Below are positions 8,580-17,960 of a stretch of 64,000 nucleotides of DNA, one piece after another. The position numbers were made by a program, and so were the translations under genes. How positions within the stretch are numbered: the stretch's first letter is position 1; every line of letters begins with the position of its first letter. The stretch comes from Caulobacter vibrioides OR37. GTDB lineage: Bacteria > Pseudomonadota > Alphaproteobacteria > Caulobacterales > Caulobacteraceae. The stretch spans positions 34,693 through 98,692 of the forward strand of contig NZ_APMP01000012.1 in the NCBI RefSeq assembly GCF_000372645.1. Direction: 5' to 3'. A model generated the notes under the pieces. That model was not told the DNA's origin and searched no databases. It was given only the letters and a program-made list of their open reading frames with translations.

Positions 8580-11021
8580 TCACGTCCCCCGAGGCTTCGC
8601 CCGCGTCACCGGCGCGGCGTTGGCCGGATCATCAGGCCACACGTGACGGGGATAGCGCCCCTTCATCTCGACCTTCACCTCGCGCCAGGAGCCTTTCCAG
8701 AAGCCCGGCAGGTCCTTGGTGATCTGGATCGGGCGGTGGGCGGGCGAGAGCAAGGCGAGCGTCAGCGGCACCTTACCGCCGGCGACGCTGGGATGTTCGG
8801 CCAGGCCATAGAGCTCCCCGACTCGCACCTCGACGCGGGGTCCGCCCTCGGCGGCGTAGTCGATGGCGAAGGTATTGCCGGTCGGCGCCTCGAACCGCGC
8901 GGGCAGCAGGGCGTCCATTTTTCGCTGCAGGTCCCAGGGCGCCAGGGTCTTGAGCGCGTCGTGCAGGGTCCCCTCGTCCAGGCTGGAGAGCGAGGAACGT
9001 CCGGCCAGCAGCGGCTCCAGCCATTCGTCGAGCCGCGCGATCAGAGTCGCTTCGGAGAGGTCGGGCCAGTCCTCGCCATCGACCGCGCGCAGGAAGGCGA
9101 CGCGATCCAGCAGCGCCCTGCCCTGCTCGCCCAGGCGCAGGGCCGACAGCCCCTCGGCGCGGACCTGGTCCATCAGCGCGCCGACGATCATCGCCGGGTC
9201 CGGGTTCTCGATGAGGCGCTCTTCGAGGACGAGCTTGCCCAGGCGCAGCAGCCGCTTGGCGCGCACCCTGCCCCCGGCGGTCTCCAGGCGGTCCTCGGCC
9301 ACGAGGCGCTCGGCGAAGGCCTCGCGAAGGTCCGCCTCGTCGACGGCGGCGGCCAGAAGGATGCGGTCGCGGCTGTCGCCGCCGCCCAGCTCGCCAACCG
9401 CCAGCCAGGCTTCGCGGGCCAGCGGATCGGTCGGCTCCAGATAGACCCCGCGCCCGCCGGCCAGTTGAAACTCGCCGGGCTTGCCCCGCGCCTTGGCGAC
9501 CCGCTCGGGATAGGCCTCGGCCAACATCAGGCCGATCTCGAGCTCGGGCGCCTTGGATGGCTTGCCGGCCGCGCGGCTCCAGCGCTCGACCAGGGCCATG
9601 GCGTCGCGGCTTCGGGGCGAGCGGTCGCGATGCAGGGTCTCCAACCGGCGGCGCAGGTCGACGTCCCTGCCGCCCAGTCCCTGCTCGGTGAGCACGGCGG
9701 CGATCTCGGCGGCTTCGCGCGCCTGGCCCGAGGCGGCGGCGCGGACCACCATGTGCGCGAGGCGCGGCGGCAGAGGCATGTCGGCCAGGGCCTTGCCGTG
9801 GGCGGTCAGATCCCCCTGCCCGTCCAGCGCCTGGATGCGGGTCAGCAGGGTTCGCGCCTCGGCGAAGGCGGCGGCCGGCGGCGGGTCCAGGAAGGTCAAG
9901 CCCGACGGATCGCGCGCGCCCCAGCGGGCCAGGTCCAACGCGAGGCGCGAGAGATCCGCCTCCAGGATCTCAGGCCGCGCGAAGGCCGGCAGCGCGCGGG
10001 TCTCGGGCTCGTCCCACAGGCGGTAGCAGACGCCGGGCTCGGTGCGCCCCGCGCGGCCTCGCCGCTGGTCGGCGGCGGCGCGGCTGACTCGGACGGTCTC
10101 CAGCCGCGTGATGCCGCTGGCGGGATCATAGCGCGGCACACGGGCCAGGCCGGCGTCGATCACCACGCGCACGCCTTCGATGGTCAGGCTGGTTTCGGCG
10201 ATCGAGGTGGCCAGCACCACCTTGCGACGCCCGGCGGGCGACGGCGAGATAGCGCGGTCCTGGGCGGCCGGCTCCAAGGCCCCGTACAGCGGCGTCACGT
10301 CGACGTCCGGTCGGCGCAGCCGCTCGTTCAGCCAGCTCTCGGCGCGGCGAATCTCGCCCTGGCCCGGCAGGAAGACCAGGATCGATCCCGTCTCCTCGGC
10401 CAAGGCCCGCTCGACGGCGCGGCCGACCCGCTCCTCAAGCCGCTGGCGCTCATCGCGGCCGAGATAGCGGGTGTCGACCGGGAACATCCGCCCCTGGCTC
10501 TCGACCACCGGCGCATCGTTCAGCAGAGCCGAAATGCGAGCGCCGTCCAGGGTCGCCGACATGATCAGCAAGCGCAGGTCGTCGCGCAGCACTCCCTGCG
10601 CGTCGCGGGCGAAGGCCAGGCCCAGATCGGCGTCCAGGCTGCGCTCGTGGAACTCGTCGAACAGCACGGCGGCGACGCCGTCCAGACCTGGGTCGTCGAG
10701 AATCATCCGAGTGAAGACACCCTCGGTGACAACCTCGATGCGGGTCCGGGCCGAAACCTTGGACTGCAGGCGCACGCGGAAACCGACCGTCTCGCCCACC
10801 GATTCACCGAGGTTGGCGGCCATCCGAGACGCGGCCGCCCGAGCGGCCAGCCGGCGGGGCTCCAGCACGATGATCTTGCGCCCCTCGACCCACGGCGCGT
10901 CCAGGAGCGCCAAGGGAACGGCCGTCGTCTTGCCCGCGCCAGGCGGCGCGACGAGAACGGCGGTCTCCCGTTCGGCGAGGGCGCCTTTCAGCGCCGGAAG
11001 GGCCTCGAAAATGGGCAACAT
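8580..11021 (-). CDS. hrpB: ATP-dependent RNA helicase HrpB
   Basis: DEAH-box helicase of 813 residues, the usual HrpB length. Visible motifs: Walker A VAPPGAGKTTAV (residues about 24-35), LEPRRLAARAAASRM (Ia), the DEFHER box, the SAT motif IMSATLDG, and the RRGRAGRTEPGVCYRLW helicase motif VI, followed by the long HrpB C-terminal domain. Start set at ATG 11021 (MLPIFEALPALK) because this is where HrpB proteins begin; the upstream 28 codons are unlike the family. The gene is monocistronic, ending next to a repeat element. Its physiological RNA target is poorly defined across bacteria. Confidence 0.95.
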   Translation of the reverse strand: MLPIFEALPALKGALAERETAVLVAPPGAGKTTAVPLALLDAPWVEGRKIIVLEPRRLAARAAASRMAANLGESVGETVGFRVRLQSKVSARTRIEVVTEGVFTRMILDDPGLDGVAAVLFDEFHERSLDADLGLAFARDAQGVLRDDLRLLIMSATLDGARISALLNDAPVVESQGRMFPVDTRYLGRDERQRLEERVGRAVERALAEETGSILVFLPGQGEIRRAESWLNERLRRPDVDVTPLYGALEPAAQDRAISPSPAGRRKVVLATSIAETSLTIEGVRVVIDAGLARVPRYDPASGITRLETVRVSRAAADQRRGRAGRTEPGVCYRLWDEPETRALPAFARPEILEADLSRLALDLARWGARDPSGLTFLDPPPAAAFAEARTLLTRIQALDGQGDLTAHGKALADMPLPPRLAHMVVRAAASGQAREAAEIAAVLTEQGLGGRDVDLRRRLETLHRDRSPRSRDAMALVERWSRAAGKPSKAPELEIGLMLAEAYPERVAKARGKPGEFQLAGGRGVYLEPTDPLAREAWLAVGELGGGDSRDRILLAAAVDEADLREAFAERLVAEDRLETAGGRVRAKRLLRLGKLVLEERLIENPDPAMIVGALMDQVRAEGLSALRLGEQGRALLDRVAFLRAVDGEDWPDLSEATLIARLDEWLEPLLAGRSSLSSLDEGTLHDALKTLAPWDLQRKMDALLPARFEAPTGNTFAIDYAAEGGPRVEVRVGELYGLAEHPSVAGGKVPLTLALLSPAHRPIQITKDLPGFWKGSWREVKVEMKGRYPRHVWPDDPANAAPVTRAKPRGT

Positions 11022-11200
11022 CGCGCCCGCTTTAACGTCCGAGGCCCACCTCGCCAAGCATCGCTGGACTAGCCAGGCGCGCGGAGAACATTTACGCGCA
11101 TCCACCGCTCGACCTTGACCCCATGCTCATAAAAGGGTCACGGTCCGCAAAATTTTCCAAAGGCGACCCCAGGGGGAGTCTTGCCTATCCAGGAGGAACT

Positions 11201-12820
11201 ATGTGGCGCGTAAAATCGCTTGATGCGATCCTAGCGACGGCCGAGAAAAAATCCCTTCATCGCTCGCTAGGTCCCATCCAGTTGACGCTGCTGGGGATCG
11301 GCGCGGTGATCGGTACGGGCATCTTCGTTCTGACCGCCACCGCCGCTCAAAAGGCCGGCCCGGGCATGATGATCTCGTTCATCATCGCCGGCCTGGTCTG
11401 CGCGGTCGCCGCGCTCTGCTACTCCGAACTGGCCTCGATGGTTCCGGTCGCCGGCTCGGCCTACACCTATTCCTACGCGGTCATGGGCGAGGTGGTCGCC
11501 TGGCTGGTGGGCTGGGCTCTGATCCTGGAATACGCCCTGGGCGCCAGCGCGGTGGCGGTCGGCTGGTCCGGGCACATCGTCGGGTTCCTCGACGCGGTCG
11601 GGATCCACATACCCCATGCCTTGACCGTGGGTCCGAAGCTGTCGATCGGCGGCTTCATCCAAGGCGGCGAAGTCGGCGGCGTCGTGAACCTGCCCGCCGT
11701 GGTGATCACCGCGGTCGTCACCGCCCTGCTGATCCTGGGCACCAAGGAAAGCGCTAACTTCAACGCCCTGCTGGTGGCCGTGAAGGTCACCGCACTGACG
11801 CTGTTCGTGGTCCTGACTCTGCCCATCGCGCTGGGACACGGCGCGAACTTCCACCCCTTCACCCCGCGCGGCTGGGGCAATCCCCTGGGCTCGTCGGGGA
11901 CGGGCGTGCTAGGCGCGGCCGCCTCGATCTTCTTCGCCTATGTCGGTTTCGACGCGGTCTCGACCGCGGCCGAGGAAACCAAGAACCCGCAACGCAACGT
12001 TCCCATCGGCCTGATCGCCAGCCTGCTGATCTGCACGATCTTCTACCTGCTGGTGGCCGGCGGCGTGATCGGCTCCTTCGGCGCCCAGCCGCTGATCGAC
12101 CCGGCGACGGGCCAGCCCTTCGCCGACGGCTCGCCGGCGCTGTACGCCAGCGCCGCCTGCACCAGCGCCCACGCGCCCCTGGTCTGCTCGAAGGAAGCCC
12201 TGGCCCACGTGCTGCGCGAAGTCGGCCATCCGCTCGCCGGCTACATGGTCGGCCTGGCGGCGACGATCGCCCTGCCCTCCGTCGTGCTGCTGATGATGTA
12301 CGGCCAGACCCGCATCTTCTTCGTGATGGCCCGCGACGGCCTGCTGCCCAAGGGCCTCAGCGCCGTGCACGCCAAGTTCAAGACGCCGTGGATCATCACC
12401 CTGATCACGGGTGTCGCGGTGGCGATCGCCGCGGCCTTCCTGCCCGTCGGACAGCTGGCGGACTATTCCAACTCCGGCACGCTGTTCGCCTTCGCGGCGG
12501 TGTCGCTGGGCGTGATGATCCTGCGCCTGACCGACAAGAGCCGCCCGCGTCCGTTCCGCACGCCGCTGCTGTTCGTCGTGGCCCCGCTGTCGATCATCGG
12601 CTGCGTGGTGCTGTTCCTCAGCCTCGGCAAGGAATCCAAGACTGTGTTCTACGTCTGGACCGCGATCGGCCTGGTTTTCTACTTCGCCTATGGCTTCTGG
12701 AAGTCGAACGTGCGCCTCGGCCTCGTCGAGGTGCCGGAACTGGCCGCCGACGCGCCGCCCACGGGCGTCGCCCCGATGCCGGGCGCTCCGGCCCCGGGCT
12801 CGAAGGAAGAGCGTTCTTGA
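11201..12820 (+). CDS. APC-superfamily amino acid permease (CAT-like)
   Basis: Inner-membrane amino acid transporter of 539 residues with about 12-14 hydrophobic segments. Signature GIGAVIGTGIFVLTATAA in the first helix matches the cationic/YfnA branch of the APC family, as does FFAYVGFDAVSTAAEETKNP. It lacks soluble accessory domains. Start at ATG 11201 is fixed by a perfect AGGAGG at 11191-11196. Substrate specificity cannot be told from the sequence. A strong terminator follows at 12850. Confidence 0.92.
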   Translation: MWRVKSLDAILATAEKKSLHRSLGPIQLTLLGIGAVIGTGIFVLTATAAQKAGPGMMISFIIAGLVCAVAALCYSELASMVPVAGSAYTYSYAVMGEVVAWLVGWALILEYALGASAVAVGWSGHIVGFLDAVGIHIPHALTVGPKLSIGGFIQGGEVGGVVNLPAVVITAVVTALLILGTKESANFNALLVAVKVTALTLFVVLTLPIALGHGANFHPFTPRGWGNPLGSSGTGVLGAAASIFFAYVGFDAVSTAAEETKNPQRNVPIGLIASLLICTIFYLLVAGGVIGSFGAQPLIDPATGQPFADGSPALYASAACTSAHAPLVCSKEALAHVLREVGHPLAGYMVGLAATIALPSVVLLMMYGQTRIFFVMARDGLLPKGLSAVHAKFKTPWIITLITGVAVAIAAAFLPVGQLADYSNSGTLFAFAAVSLGVMILRLTDKSRPRPFRTPLLFVVAPLSIIGCVVLFLSLGKESKTVFYVWTAIGLVFYFAYGFWKSNVRLGLVEVPELAADAPPTGVAPMPGAPAPGSKEERS

Positions 12821-12849
12821 TCTCCAGCCGATAGGCTTTAGGTCATGGA

Positions 12850-12877
12850 GGGCGGGCGCTTCGGCTCCCGCCCTTTT
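12850..12877 (+). terminator. Rho-independent terminator after the amino acid permease
   Basis: GGGCGGG (12850-12856) pairs with CCCGCCC (12867-12873), capped by a GC-TTCG-GC tetraloop stem (12858-12865) and followed by TTTT. Confidence 0.8.
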
Positions 12878-12896
12878 CGTTTTGGAGGCCTCTCCG

Positions 12897-13607
12897 ATGA
12901 CCATGCCCATCGCCGCCATGATCGCGCCGGTCACGCCGCTGCAGCAAAACTGCACGATCGTCTGGTGCACCAAGACGATGAAGGCCGCGATCATCGATCC
13001 GGGCGGCGAAGTCGATCGGCTGGTCAAGGCCCTCGCCGAGAAGGGCCTGACGCTGGAAAAGATCTGGATCACCCACGGCCACATGGACCACGCTGGCGGC
13101 GCGGCCGAGCTCAAGGTCCGCACCGGCGCGCCGATCGAGGGCCCGCATGAGGACGACCAGTTCTGGATCGACCGCATCCAGCAGTCCGGCGAGATGTACG
13201 GCATTCCCGAGGCCCGCGTCTTCGTCCCCGACCGCTGGCTGAAGGACGGCGACAAGGTCACCCTGGGCGAGACCGAGTTCGAGGTCTTCCACTGCCCGGG
13301 TCATACGCCCGGCCACGTCGTGTTCTTCCATCGCGAGACCAAGTTCGCCCAGGTCGGCGACGTGCTTTTCCAGGGCTCGATCGGCCGCACCGATTTCCCG
13401 TTGGGCAACCACCAGGACCTGATCGACTCGATCACCCAGAAGCTGTGGCCCCTAGGGGGCGACGTGCGCTTCGTGCCCGGCCACGGCGGCATGTCCAGCT
13501 TCGCCGCCGAGCGCGCCAACAACCCCTTCGTCGGCGATCGCGTGATCGCGGCGATGAAGGCGCAGGGCGCGGCCTATCAGACGCCCCAGAACCACTCCCC
13601 GGGGTGA
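12897..13607 (+). CDS. MBL-fold metallo-hydrolase, YcbL/glyoxalase II-like
   Basis: Zinc hydrolase of 236 residues with the beta-lactamase-fold motif THGHMDHAGG (His60, His62, Asp64, His65), CPGHTPGH and the late metal ligands in VPGHGGMSS. The compact length and the NCTIVW opening match the YcbL-type glyoxalase II branch, which hydrolyses thioesters such as S-lactoylglutathione. ATG at 12897 has GGAGG 8 nt upstream. It follows a terminator and so has its own promoter, not recognisable here. Confidence 0.88.
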   Translation: MTMPIAAMIAPVTPLQQNCTIVWCTKTMKAAIIDPGGEVDRLVKALAEKGLTLEKIWITHGHMDHAGGAAELKVRTGAPIEGPHEDDQFWIDRIQQSGEMYGIPEARVFVPDRWLKDGDKVTLGETEFEVFHCPGHTPGHVVFFHRETKFAQVGDVLFQGSIGRTDFPLGNHQDLIDSITQKLWPLGGDVRFVPGHGGMSSFAAERANNPFVGDRVIAAMKAQGAAYQTPQNHSPG

Positions 13608-13700
13608 GCCACGGCGATGCGACACTGGATCGCACGCGGGTTGCGTCGCTGTTTCAGGCGTGAAATCTGAAGGTGACGGGGCCGTGACAGGAAAGTTCAC

Positions 13701-14465
13701 ATGGAAAATCTCCAGACCACCGCCCAGACCGATCTCGACGCCTCGCGGGGGGCCGCCCCGCGCATCCTGATCGTCGATGACGATCCGGGCATTCGCGACG
13801 TGGTGTCCGACTTCCTCGGCCGCCACGGCTATGCCGTCGAGACCGCCCAGGACGGCCGCACGATGGAACAGGCCCTGGCGCGCGGCCCGATCGATCTCAT
13901 CGTTCTCGACGTCATGCTGCCTGGCGAGGACGGCCTGGCCATCTGTCGGCGCCTGTCGTCGGCCGGCGACGGCCCCGCCATCATCATGCTGTCGGCCATG
14001 GGCGAGGAGACCGACCGTATCGTCGGGCTGGAGCTCGGCGCCGACGACTACCTGCCCAAGCCCTGCAATCCTCGCGAGCTTCTGGCTCGCATCCGCGCCG
14101 TGCTGCGCCGACGCCAGGAACCCCGCGCCGCCGACGACGCCATGGGCGCGGCCTGCGAGTTCGCCGGTTGGCGGCTGGACCTTGTGCGCCGCGAGCTTCG
14201 CTCGCCGCAGTCGGTCGTGGTGAACCTGTCCAGCGGCGAATTCTCGCTGCTGCGCGCGTTCGTCGAGCGTCCTCAGCGCGTGCTGACCCGCGACCAGCTT
14301 CTGGACCTCGCGCGCGGCCGCGACAGCGACGCCTATGACCGCGCCATAGACGTTCAGATCAGCCGTCTGCGCCGCAAGCTGGACGACGGCGGCGGCAGCG
14401 AATTGATCCGCACGATCCGCAGCGAGGGCTACATGTTCACCGCCAAGGTCGTGCGCACCCCATGA
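13701..14465 (+). CDS. OmpR/PhoB-family response regulator
   Basis: Response regulator of 254 residues. The receiver domain has the acidic pocket VDDDP, phospho-acceptor Asp70 in IVLDVMLPGEDG and Lys120 in LPKPCNP. The C-terminal winged helix ends in DVQISRLRRKLDDGG and RTIRSEGYMF. Its stop overlaps the kinase start (ATGA, 14462-14465), so the two form a classical cognate pair. The likely output is transcription control of a neighbouring gene, perhaps the EF-hand lipoprotein downstream (inference). Confidence 0.95.
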   Translation: MENLQTTAQTDLDASRGAAPRILIVDDDPGIRDVVSDFLGRHGYAVETAQDGRTMEQALARGPIDLIVLDVMLPGEDGLAICRRLSSAGDGPAIIMLSAMGEETDRIVGLELGADDYLPKPCNPRELLARIRAVLRRRQEPRAADDAMGAACEFAGWRLDLVRRELRSPQSVVVNLSSGEFSLLRAFVERPQRVLTRDQLLDLARGRDSDAYDRAIDVQISRLRRKLDDGGGSELIRTIRSEGYMFTAKVVRTP

Positions 14466-15892
14466 GCGTCATCCGGCGCGGCGCGCCGCTATTCGTCCAG
14501 GCGCTGGGCCTGGTCATCGTCACCCTGGTGGCGGCCCAGCTGATCTCGATCGCGGTTATCTTCACCCTGCCGCCGCCGCCGCCGGAATTCTATCGCGCGG
14601 CCGAGATCATCAAGGCGCTGAAGACCGGAGAGCCGGTGCAGCCTCGCGACGGCCGCCTGCTGGTCATCAAGCAGCGCGCGTCGCTCGGTGTCAGCTCTGG
14701 TCCGGACAGCCCCAAGCGGGCCGACTTCAAGGCCGGCATCGGGCGCGCCATCGACGTTCCCACCGATCGCATCGAACTGCAGATCGACAACGGCCCGCGC
14801 TTCTTCGTGCGCCGCAATCCCGTGACGCCGCCCAAGCCCCAGGACGACGGCCCAAAGGGCGAGCGGGGCGGCCCCCGCGAGCCCTTCGCGCGCGAACCTG
14901 GCGAGCGCGGCGCCGGCGCGGCGCCAGGCGGGCGAAGCCAGGGCCGCGACGAGCCGCTGATCTTCGGCGACTTCAAGCTGGGCGTGCGCCAGAGCGACGG
15001 CCACTGGCTGGTGGTCGAGCCTAAGCCGACCTTCCGCTTCGACAGCTGGCAGCAGCGCGTCCTGCTGATCCTGATCCTGTCCGTGATCGCGGTGACGCCG
15101 CTGGCGTGGCTGTTCGCCCGACGCCTGGCTCAGCCGATCACCGCCTTCGCCGACGCCGCCGAGCGCCTGGGCAAGGATCCGCGCACGCCGCCGCTCAGCC
15201 TTTCCGGCTCAGCCGAGGTGGCCGCCGCCGCGTCCGCCTTCAACATGATGCAGGAGCGGCTGCGCCGCTATGTCGAGGACCGCACGGCCATGGTCGGGGC
15301 GATCGCCCACGACCTGCGCACGCCGCTGACTCGCCTGAAATTCCGCATCGAGGCGGTGCCGGACGACATCCGCCCCAAGATGGCCGCCGACATCGACCAG
15401 ATGGAGGCCATGATCGCCGCCACGCTCGGCTTCGTGCGCGACACCAATCGTCCGGCCGAGCGGACCAAGCTGGAACTCTCGTCGCTGCTGGAGAGCGTCA
15501 TCGACGAAGCGGCCGAGACAGGTGGCGACGCCAGCGTCGACCGCGTCGAGAAAACGGTGATCCAGGGCGATCCCGTGGCCTTGAAACGGCTGGTCGCCAA
15601 CCTGGTGGAAAACGCCCTGAAATACGGCGGCGCGGCGCGGGGGCGGGTTTTCGCCGAGCCGGGCATGGCGATCATCGAGGTGGACGACGATGGTCCGGGC
15701 GTGCCGCCGGCCGAGCTGGAGCGGGTCTTCGAGCCCTTCTATCGCGGCGAGCCCTCGCGCAATCGCGAAACGGGCGGAATTGGGCTGGGCTTGGCCGTGG
15801 TGCGCTCTCTCGCCCGCGCCCATGGCGGCGACGTGGTGCTGATCAACCGTCCGGGCGGCGGCCTGCGCGCCAGCGTGCGCCTTCCCGCCTGA
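14462..15892 (+). CDS. Sensor histidine kinase (EnvZ-type)
   Basis: Membrane kinase of 476 residues. TM1 spans about residues 12-36 and TM2 about 199-218. They flank a periplasmic sensor of about 160 residues rich in Pro, Arg and Gly (residues 120-165 look disordered). HAMP follows TM2, then a dimerisation domain with His283 in IAHDLRTPLTRL and an HATPase domain with N-box NLVENALKYGG, DDDGPGVP and GGIGLGLAVV. Translationally coupled to the upstream regulator. The signal is unknown; the Arg/Asp-rich periplasmic loop next to a calcium-binding lipoprotein gene hints at envelope or cation sensing. Confidence 0.94.
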   Translation: MSVIRRGAPLFVQALGLVIVTLVAAQLISIAVIFTLPPPPPEFYRAAEIIKALKTGEPVQPRDGRLLVIKQRASLGVSSGPDSPKRADFKAGIGRAIDVPTDRIELQIDNGPRFFVRRNPVTPPKPQDDGPKGERGGPREPFAREPGERGAGAAPGGRSQGRDEPLIFGDFKLGVRQSDGHWLVVEPKPTFRFDSWQQRVLLILILSVIAVTPLAWLFARRLAQPITAFADAAERLGKDPRTPPLSLSGSAEVAAAASAFNMMQERLRRYVEDRTAMVGAIAHDLRTPLTRLKFRIEAVPDDIRPKMAADIDQMEAMIAATLGFVRDTNRPAERTKLELSSLLESVIDEAAETGGDASVDRVEKTVIQGDPVALKRLVANLVENALKYGGAARGRVFAEPGMAIIEVDDDGPGVPPAELERVFEPFYRGEPSRNRETGGIGLGLAVVRSLARAHGGDVVLINRPGGGLRASVRLPA

Positions 15893-16009
15893 CCGGATCG
15901 AGGACAAGCTCGGCGGACTTGTTGCCGCCGTGCAAAGCGCGTCGGCTCTCCTGACATCGCCGCGCAATCGGGCCGGGCTTCAAAGCTTGGCCGATTGGAG
16001 GCTCTCCGG

Positions 16010-16768
16010 ATGATAGTTCGCTCGCTGGGCGTGACAGCCCTGGCCCTGACCTTGACCGCCTGCGCCAGCGGACCGCCAGGACATGGTCCGGATCGGCCAC
16101 GCGATGATCATCCCCACGGCCAGAGAGACGGCGGCCCCATGGGTGGCGGCCCTCAGTTGTTCATCAGTCCGGCCGGCGAACCTTTTCGCGCCCCGCCCGG
16201 CGCGCCTTATCCCGTGGTCGACTGGTTCAACGGCGCCGACGCCAACCACGACGGCGCGCTGAGCCGCGACGAGTTCGTCGCGGATTCCGTGCGCTTCTTC
16301 AACGTGCTGGATCTGGACCACAACGGCGTTCTCGACGGGTTCGAGGTCTCGAACTACGAGAACCATGTCGCGCCCGAAATCATTGGCGGGGCGGCGCCCT
16401 CGATGCGTCGCGGCCCACGGGGCCTGGGCCAGGACGAGGATGGCGACACGCCGCGTCGCAGGCCCGAGGGAACCAACGTCCTGCAGGGCGCGGCGCTGTT
16501 CGGCCTGATCGCCGAGCCCGAGCCGATCATGGCCGCCGACAGCGATTTTGACGGCCGCATCACCAAGGACGAGGCGATCAAGGCGGCAAAGACCCGCTTC
16601 GCCCTGCTGGACGTCAATAAGGACGGGGTGCTGAAGCTAGACGAATTGCCCAAGACGCCGGCCCAGACGGGCCTTGCGGCCGGGCGCGGCGGCCGTGGAG
16701 GCGGCGGCCACGGCGGACGCGGCGGTCACGGCGGCGGTCGTGGAGGACGCAGCGGCCCTACGCCCTAG
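16010..16768 (+). CDS. EF-hand lipoprotein with Gly/His-rich tail
   Basis: Predicted lipoprotein of 252 residues: lipobox LTAC with Cys18 as the acylated residue. Four canonical EF-hand loops are visible: DANHDGALSRDE (residues 77-88), DLDHNGVLDGFE (101-112), DSDFDGRITKDE (177-188) and DVNKDGVLKLDE (201-212), arranged as two pairs. The C-terminus (from about 225) is a low-complexity run of Gly, Arg and His that may bind metal or nucleic acid non-specifically. ATG 16010 is preferred over a TTG 15 nt upstream because GGAG precedes it. It follows the two-component pair in the same direction. Its stop codon shares the CTAG palindrome with the convergent DUF1345 gene. Function beyond calcium binding is unknown. 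Confidence 0.85.
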   Translation: MIVRSLGVTALALTLTACASGPPGHGPDRPRDDHPHGQRDGGPMGGGPQLFISPAGEPFRAPPGAPYPVVDWFNGADANHDGALSRDEFVADSVRFFNVLDLDHNGVLDGFEVSNYENHVAPEIIGGAAPSMRRGPRGLGQDEDGDTPRRRPEGTNVLQGAALFGLIAEPEPIMAADSDFDGRITKDEAIKAAKTRFALLDVNKDGVLKLDELPKTPAQTGLAAGRGGRGGGGHGGRGGHGGGRGGRSGPTP

Positions 16769-17433
16769 CCGCCCACCAGGCCCGCGATGATGTTGATGCC
16801 CAGCGCCAGGATGGCGGTGTTGTAGAAATAGGCCGTGGCGGCGTGCGCGGTGACCAGCTTGCGCAACTGCGAGGTCAGGATGCTGTTGTCCGAGACCTGG
16901 AAGGTCGCCCCGACGCTGAAGGACAGGTAGGCGAAGTCCATGTAGCTGGTCGGAGGCTCGCCCGGGTAGTCGATCCCGGGCTTCCCCGCGCCGTTGCCGA
17001 AATGACGGTGGGCGTAATGCAGGGTGAACACGGACTGCAGCACCAACCATGAGAGCATCAGCGTCGCCCCCGCGCAGGTGGCGATCATGAACTTGAGACT
17101 GGGGCCGGCGGATTTCGCGGCGATCATCGCGTCCACCACCGCCCCGAGGCTGGCGGCGATGGCGGCCAATACGATCAGCAGCAGCACCGGCACGCCCTCG
17201 TCCTCGGCGGCGGCGCGCGACCGGACCTCGGCTTCGTCGGCGCGCAGAAACAGAGTCCAGGTCGTCAGCAGATAGGCCGCCGCCCCGCTATCCCAGGCGA
17301 GCAGCAGATGGGTGGCGCGCGGCGCGCCGGCGAATTTGAAGATCACCCAGGCGAGTCCCCCGACCACCATCGCGGCCGGCAAGCGCCAGTGCGCGAAGGT
17401 GCGATCCGCCATCTGCTTGGTCTTACGGGCCAT
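16765..17433 (-). CDS. DUF1345 family membrane protein
   Basis: Integral membrane protein of 222 residues with five or so hydrophobic helices and the DUF1345 landmarks LLAWDSGAAAYLL, LHYAHRHFG and YLSFSVGATFQVSD. Function unknown in the family; the FSVGATFQVSD segment resembles a pore-loop but no transport has been shown to my knowledge. AGGAG lies about 10 nt before the ATG at 17433. Its TAG overlaps the stop of the EF-hand gene by the palindromic CTAG at 16765-16768, so the two genes terminate inside each other. Confidence 0.85.
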   Translation of the reverse strand: MARKTKQMADRTFAHWRLPAAMVVGGLAWVIFKFAGAPRATHLLLAWDSGAAAYLLTTWTLFLRADEAEVRSRAAAEDEGVPVLLLIVLAAIAASLGAVVDAMIAAKSAGPSLKFMIATCAGATLMLSWLVLQSVFTLHYAHRHFGNGAGKPGIDYPGEPPTSYMDFAYLSFSVGATFQVSDNSILTSQLRKLVTAHAATAYFYNTAILALGINIIAGLVGG

Positions 17434-17550
17434 TCTGTGGAGACTCCTCGGACGGGTCCAATCCCTGTGCGGCGTAATTAGTGCGATCGCGCGGTGAACC
17501 GAAAGCGTCTTCGCTGGTTACTTCACCGGAACGCGCAGGAAACGACGCCA

Positions 17551-17706
17551 GTGACCGACCCAGACGCCCCGCCGCCACCCGAGCCCAAGCCGCCCGAGTA
17601 CGAGCCGGGCGTCACGCCCGTCGAGGAGCCCCCCACCTCGCCGCCGCCCGTCGATCCAGGGGACGATCGTCCCTATGACGCCGCGCCCCGCCGTACCGCC
17701 TTGTGA
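17551..17706 (+). CDS. Small proline-rich protein, hypothetical
   Basis: A 51-residue frame from GTG 17551 encoding a strikingly Pro/Glu/Asp-rich sequence (PPPPEPKPPEYEPG, then EEPPTSPPPVDPGDD) with no hydrophobic segment. AGGA precedes the GTG; a GTG at 17494 would add 19 residues. It sits 23 bp upstream of the KGG stress-type gene in the same direction and could be co-transcribed. Composition suggests an intrinsically disordered soluble peptide. I do not recognise a family, and the frame could be non-coding. Confidence 0.45.
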   Translation: MTDPDAPPPPEPKPPEYEPGVTPVEEPPTSPPPVDPGDDRPYDAAPRRTAL

Positions 17707-17729
17707 CCAGTCCCGACTAGGAGCCCCAC

Positions 17730-17933
17730 ATGGACACCGATAGCGAACGTCCCCGCGGTCGTCGCGGCTTCGCCGCCATGGACCCGGAACGCCGCCGCGA
17801 AATCGCCAGGAAGGGCGGAGCTAGCGTGCCCAGCGAAAAGCGCAGCTTCGCCAAGGATCGCGATCTGGCGGCGAACGCCGGACGCAAGGGCGGTTCGTCC
17901 TCGCGCGGCGGTCGACCAGGCGAACGTCTCTAA
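17730..17933 (+). CDS. KGG-motif general stress protein
   Basis: A 67-residue hydrophilic protein with the repeated stress-protein motif: FAAMDPERRREIARKGG and, later, DLAANAGRKGG. This matches the KGG (GsiB/YciG-like) family of small stress-induced proteins. AGGAG precedes the ATG at 17730 with good spacing and a strong terminator follows. In related bacteria such genes are under general-stress or RpoS-type control; no promoter is recognised here. Confidence 0.8.
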   Translation: MDTDSERPRGRRGFAAMDPERRREIARKGGASVPSEKRSFAKDRDLAANAGRKGGSSSRGGRPGERL

Positions 17934-17960
17934 AAGGACGTAGCGGATCTTCGGATCCAG

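Noticed and set aside
8643..11072. An 809-codon open frame opposite hrpB, and similar 800-codon frames opposite the TonB receptor at 60460-62955 and opposite the isomerase/lptC/flippase region (26963-29380)
   Set aside because: Antisense shadows of GC-rich coding sequence: Gln/Arg/Gly/His-rich translations without any recognisable motif, while the opposite strand has full-length known families.
16680..16760. Short tandem repeat that might be a CRISPR-like or satellite array
   Set aside because: It is simply the Gly/His/Arg codon run at the end of the EF-hand lipoprotein.
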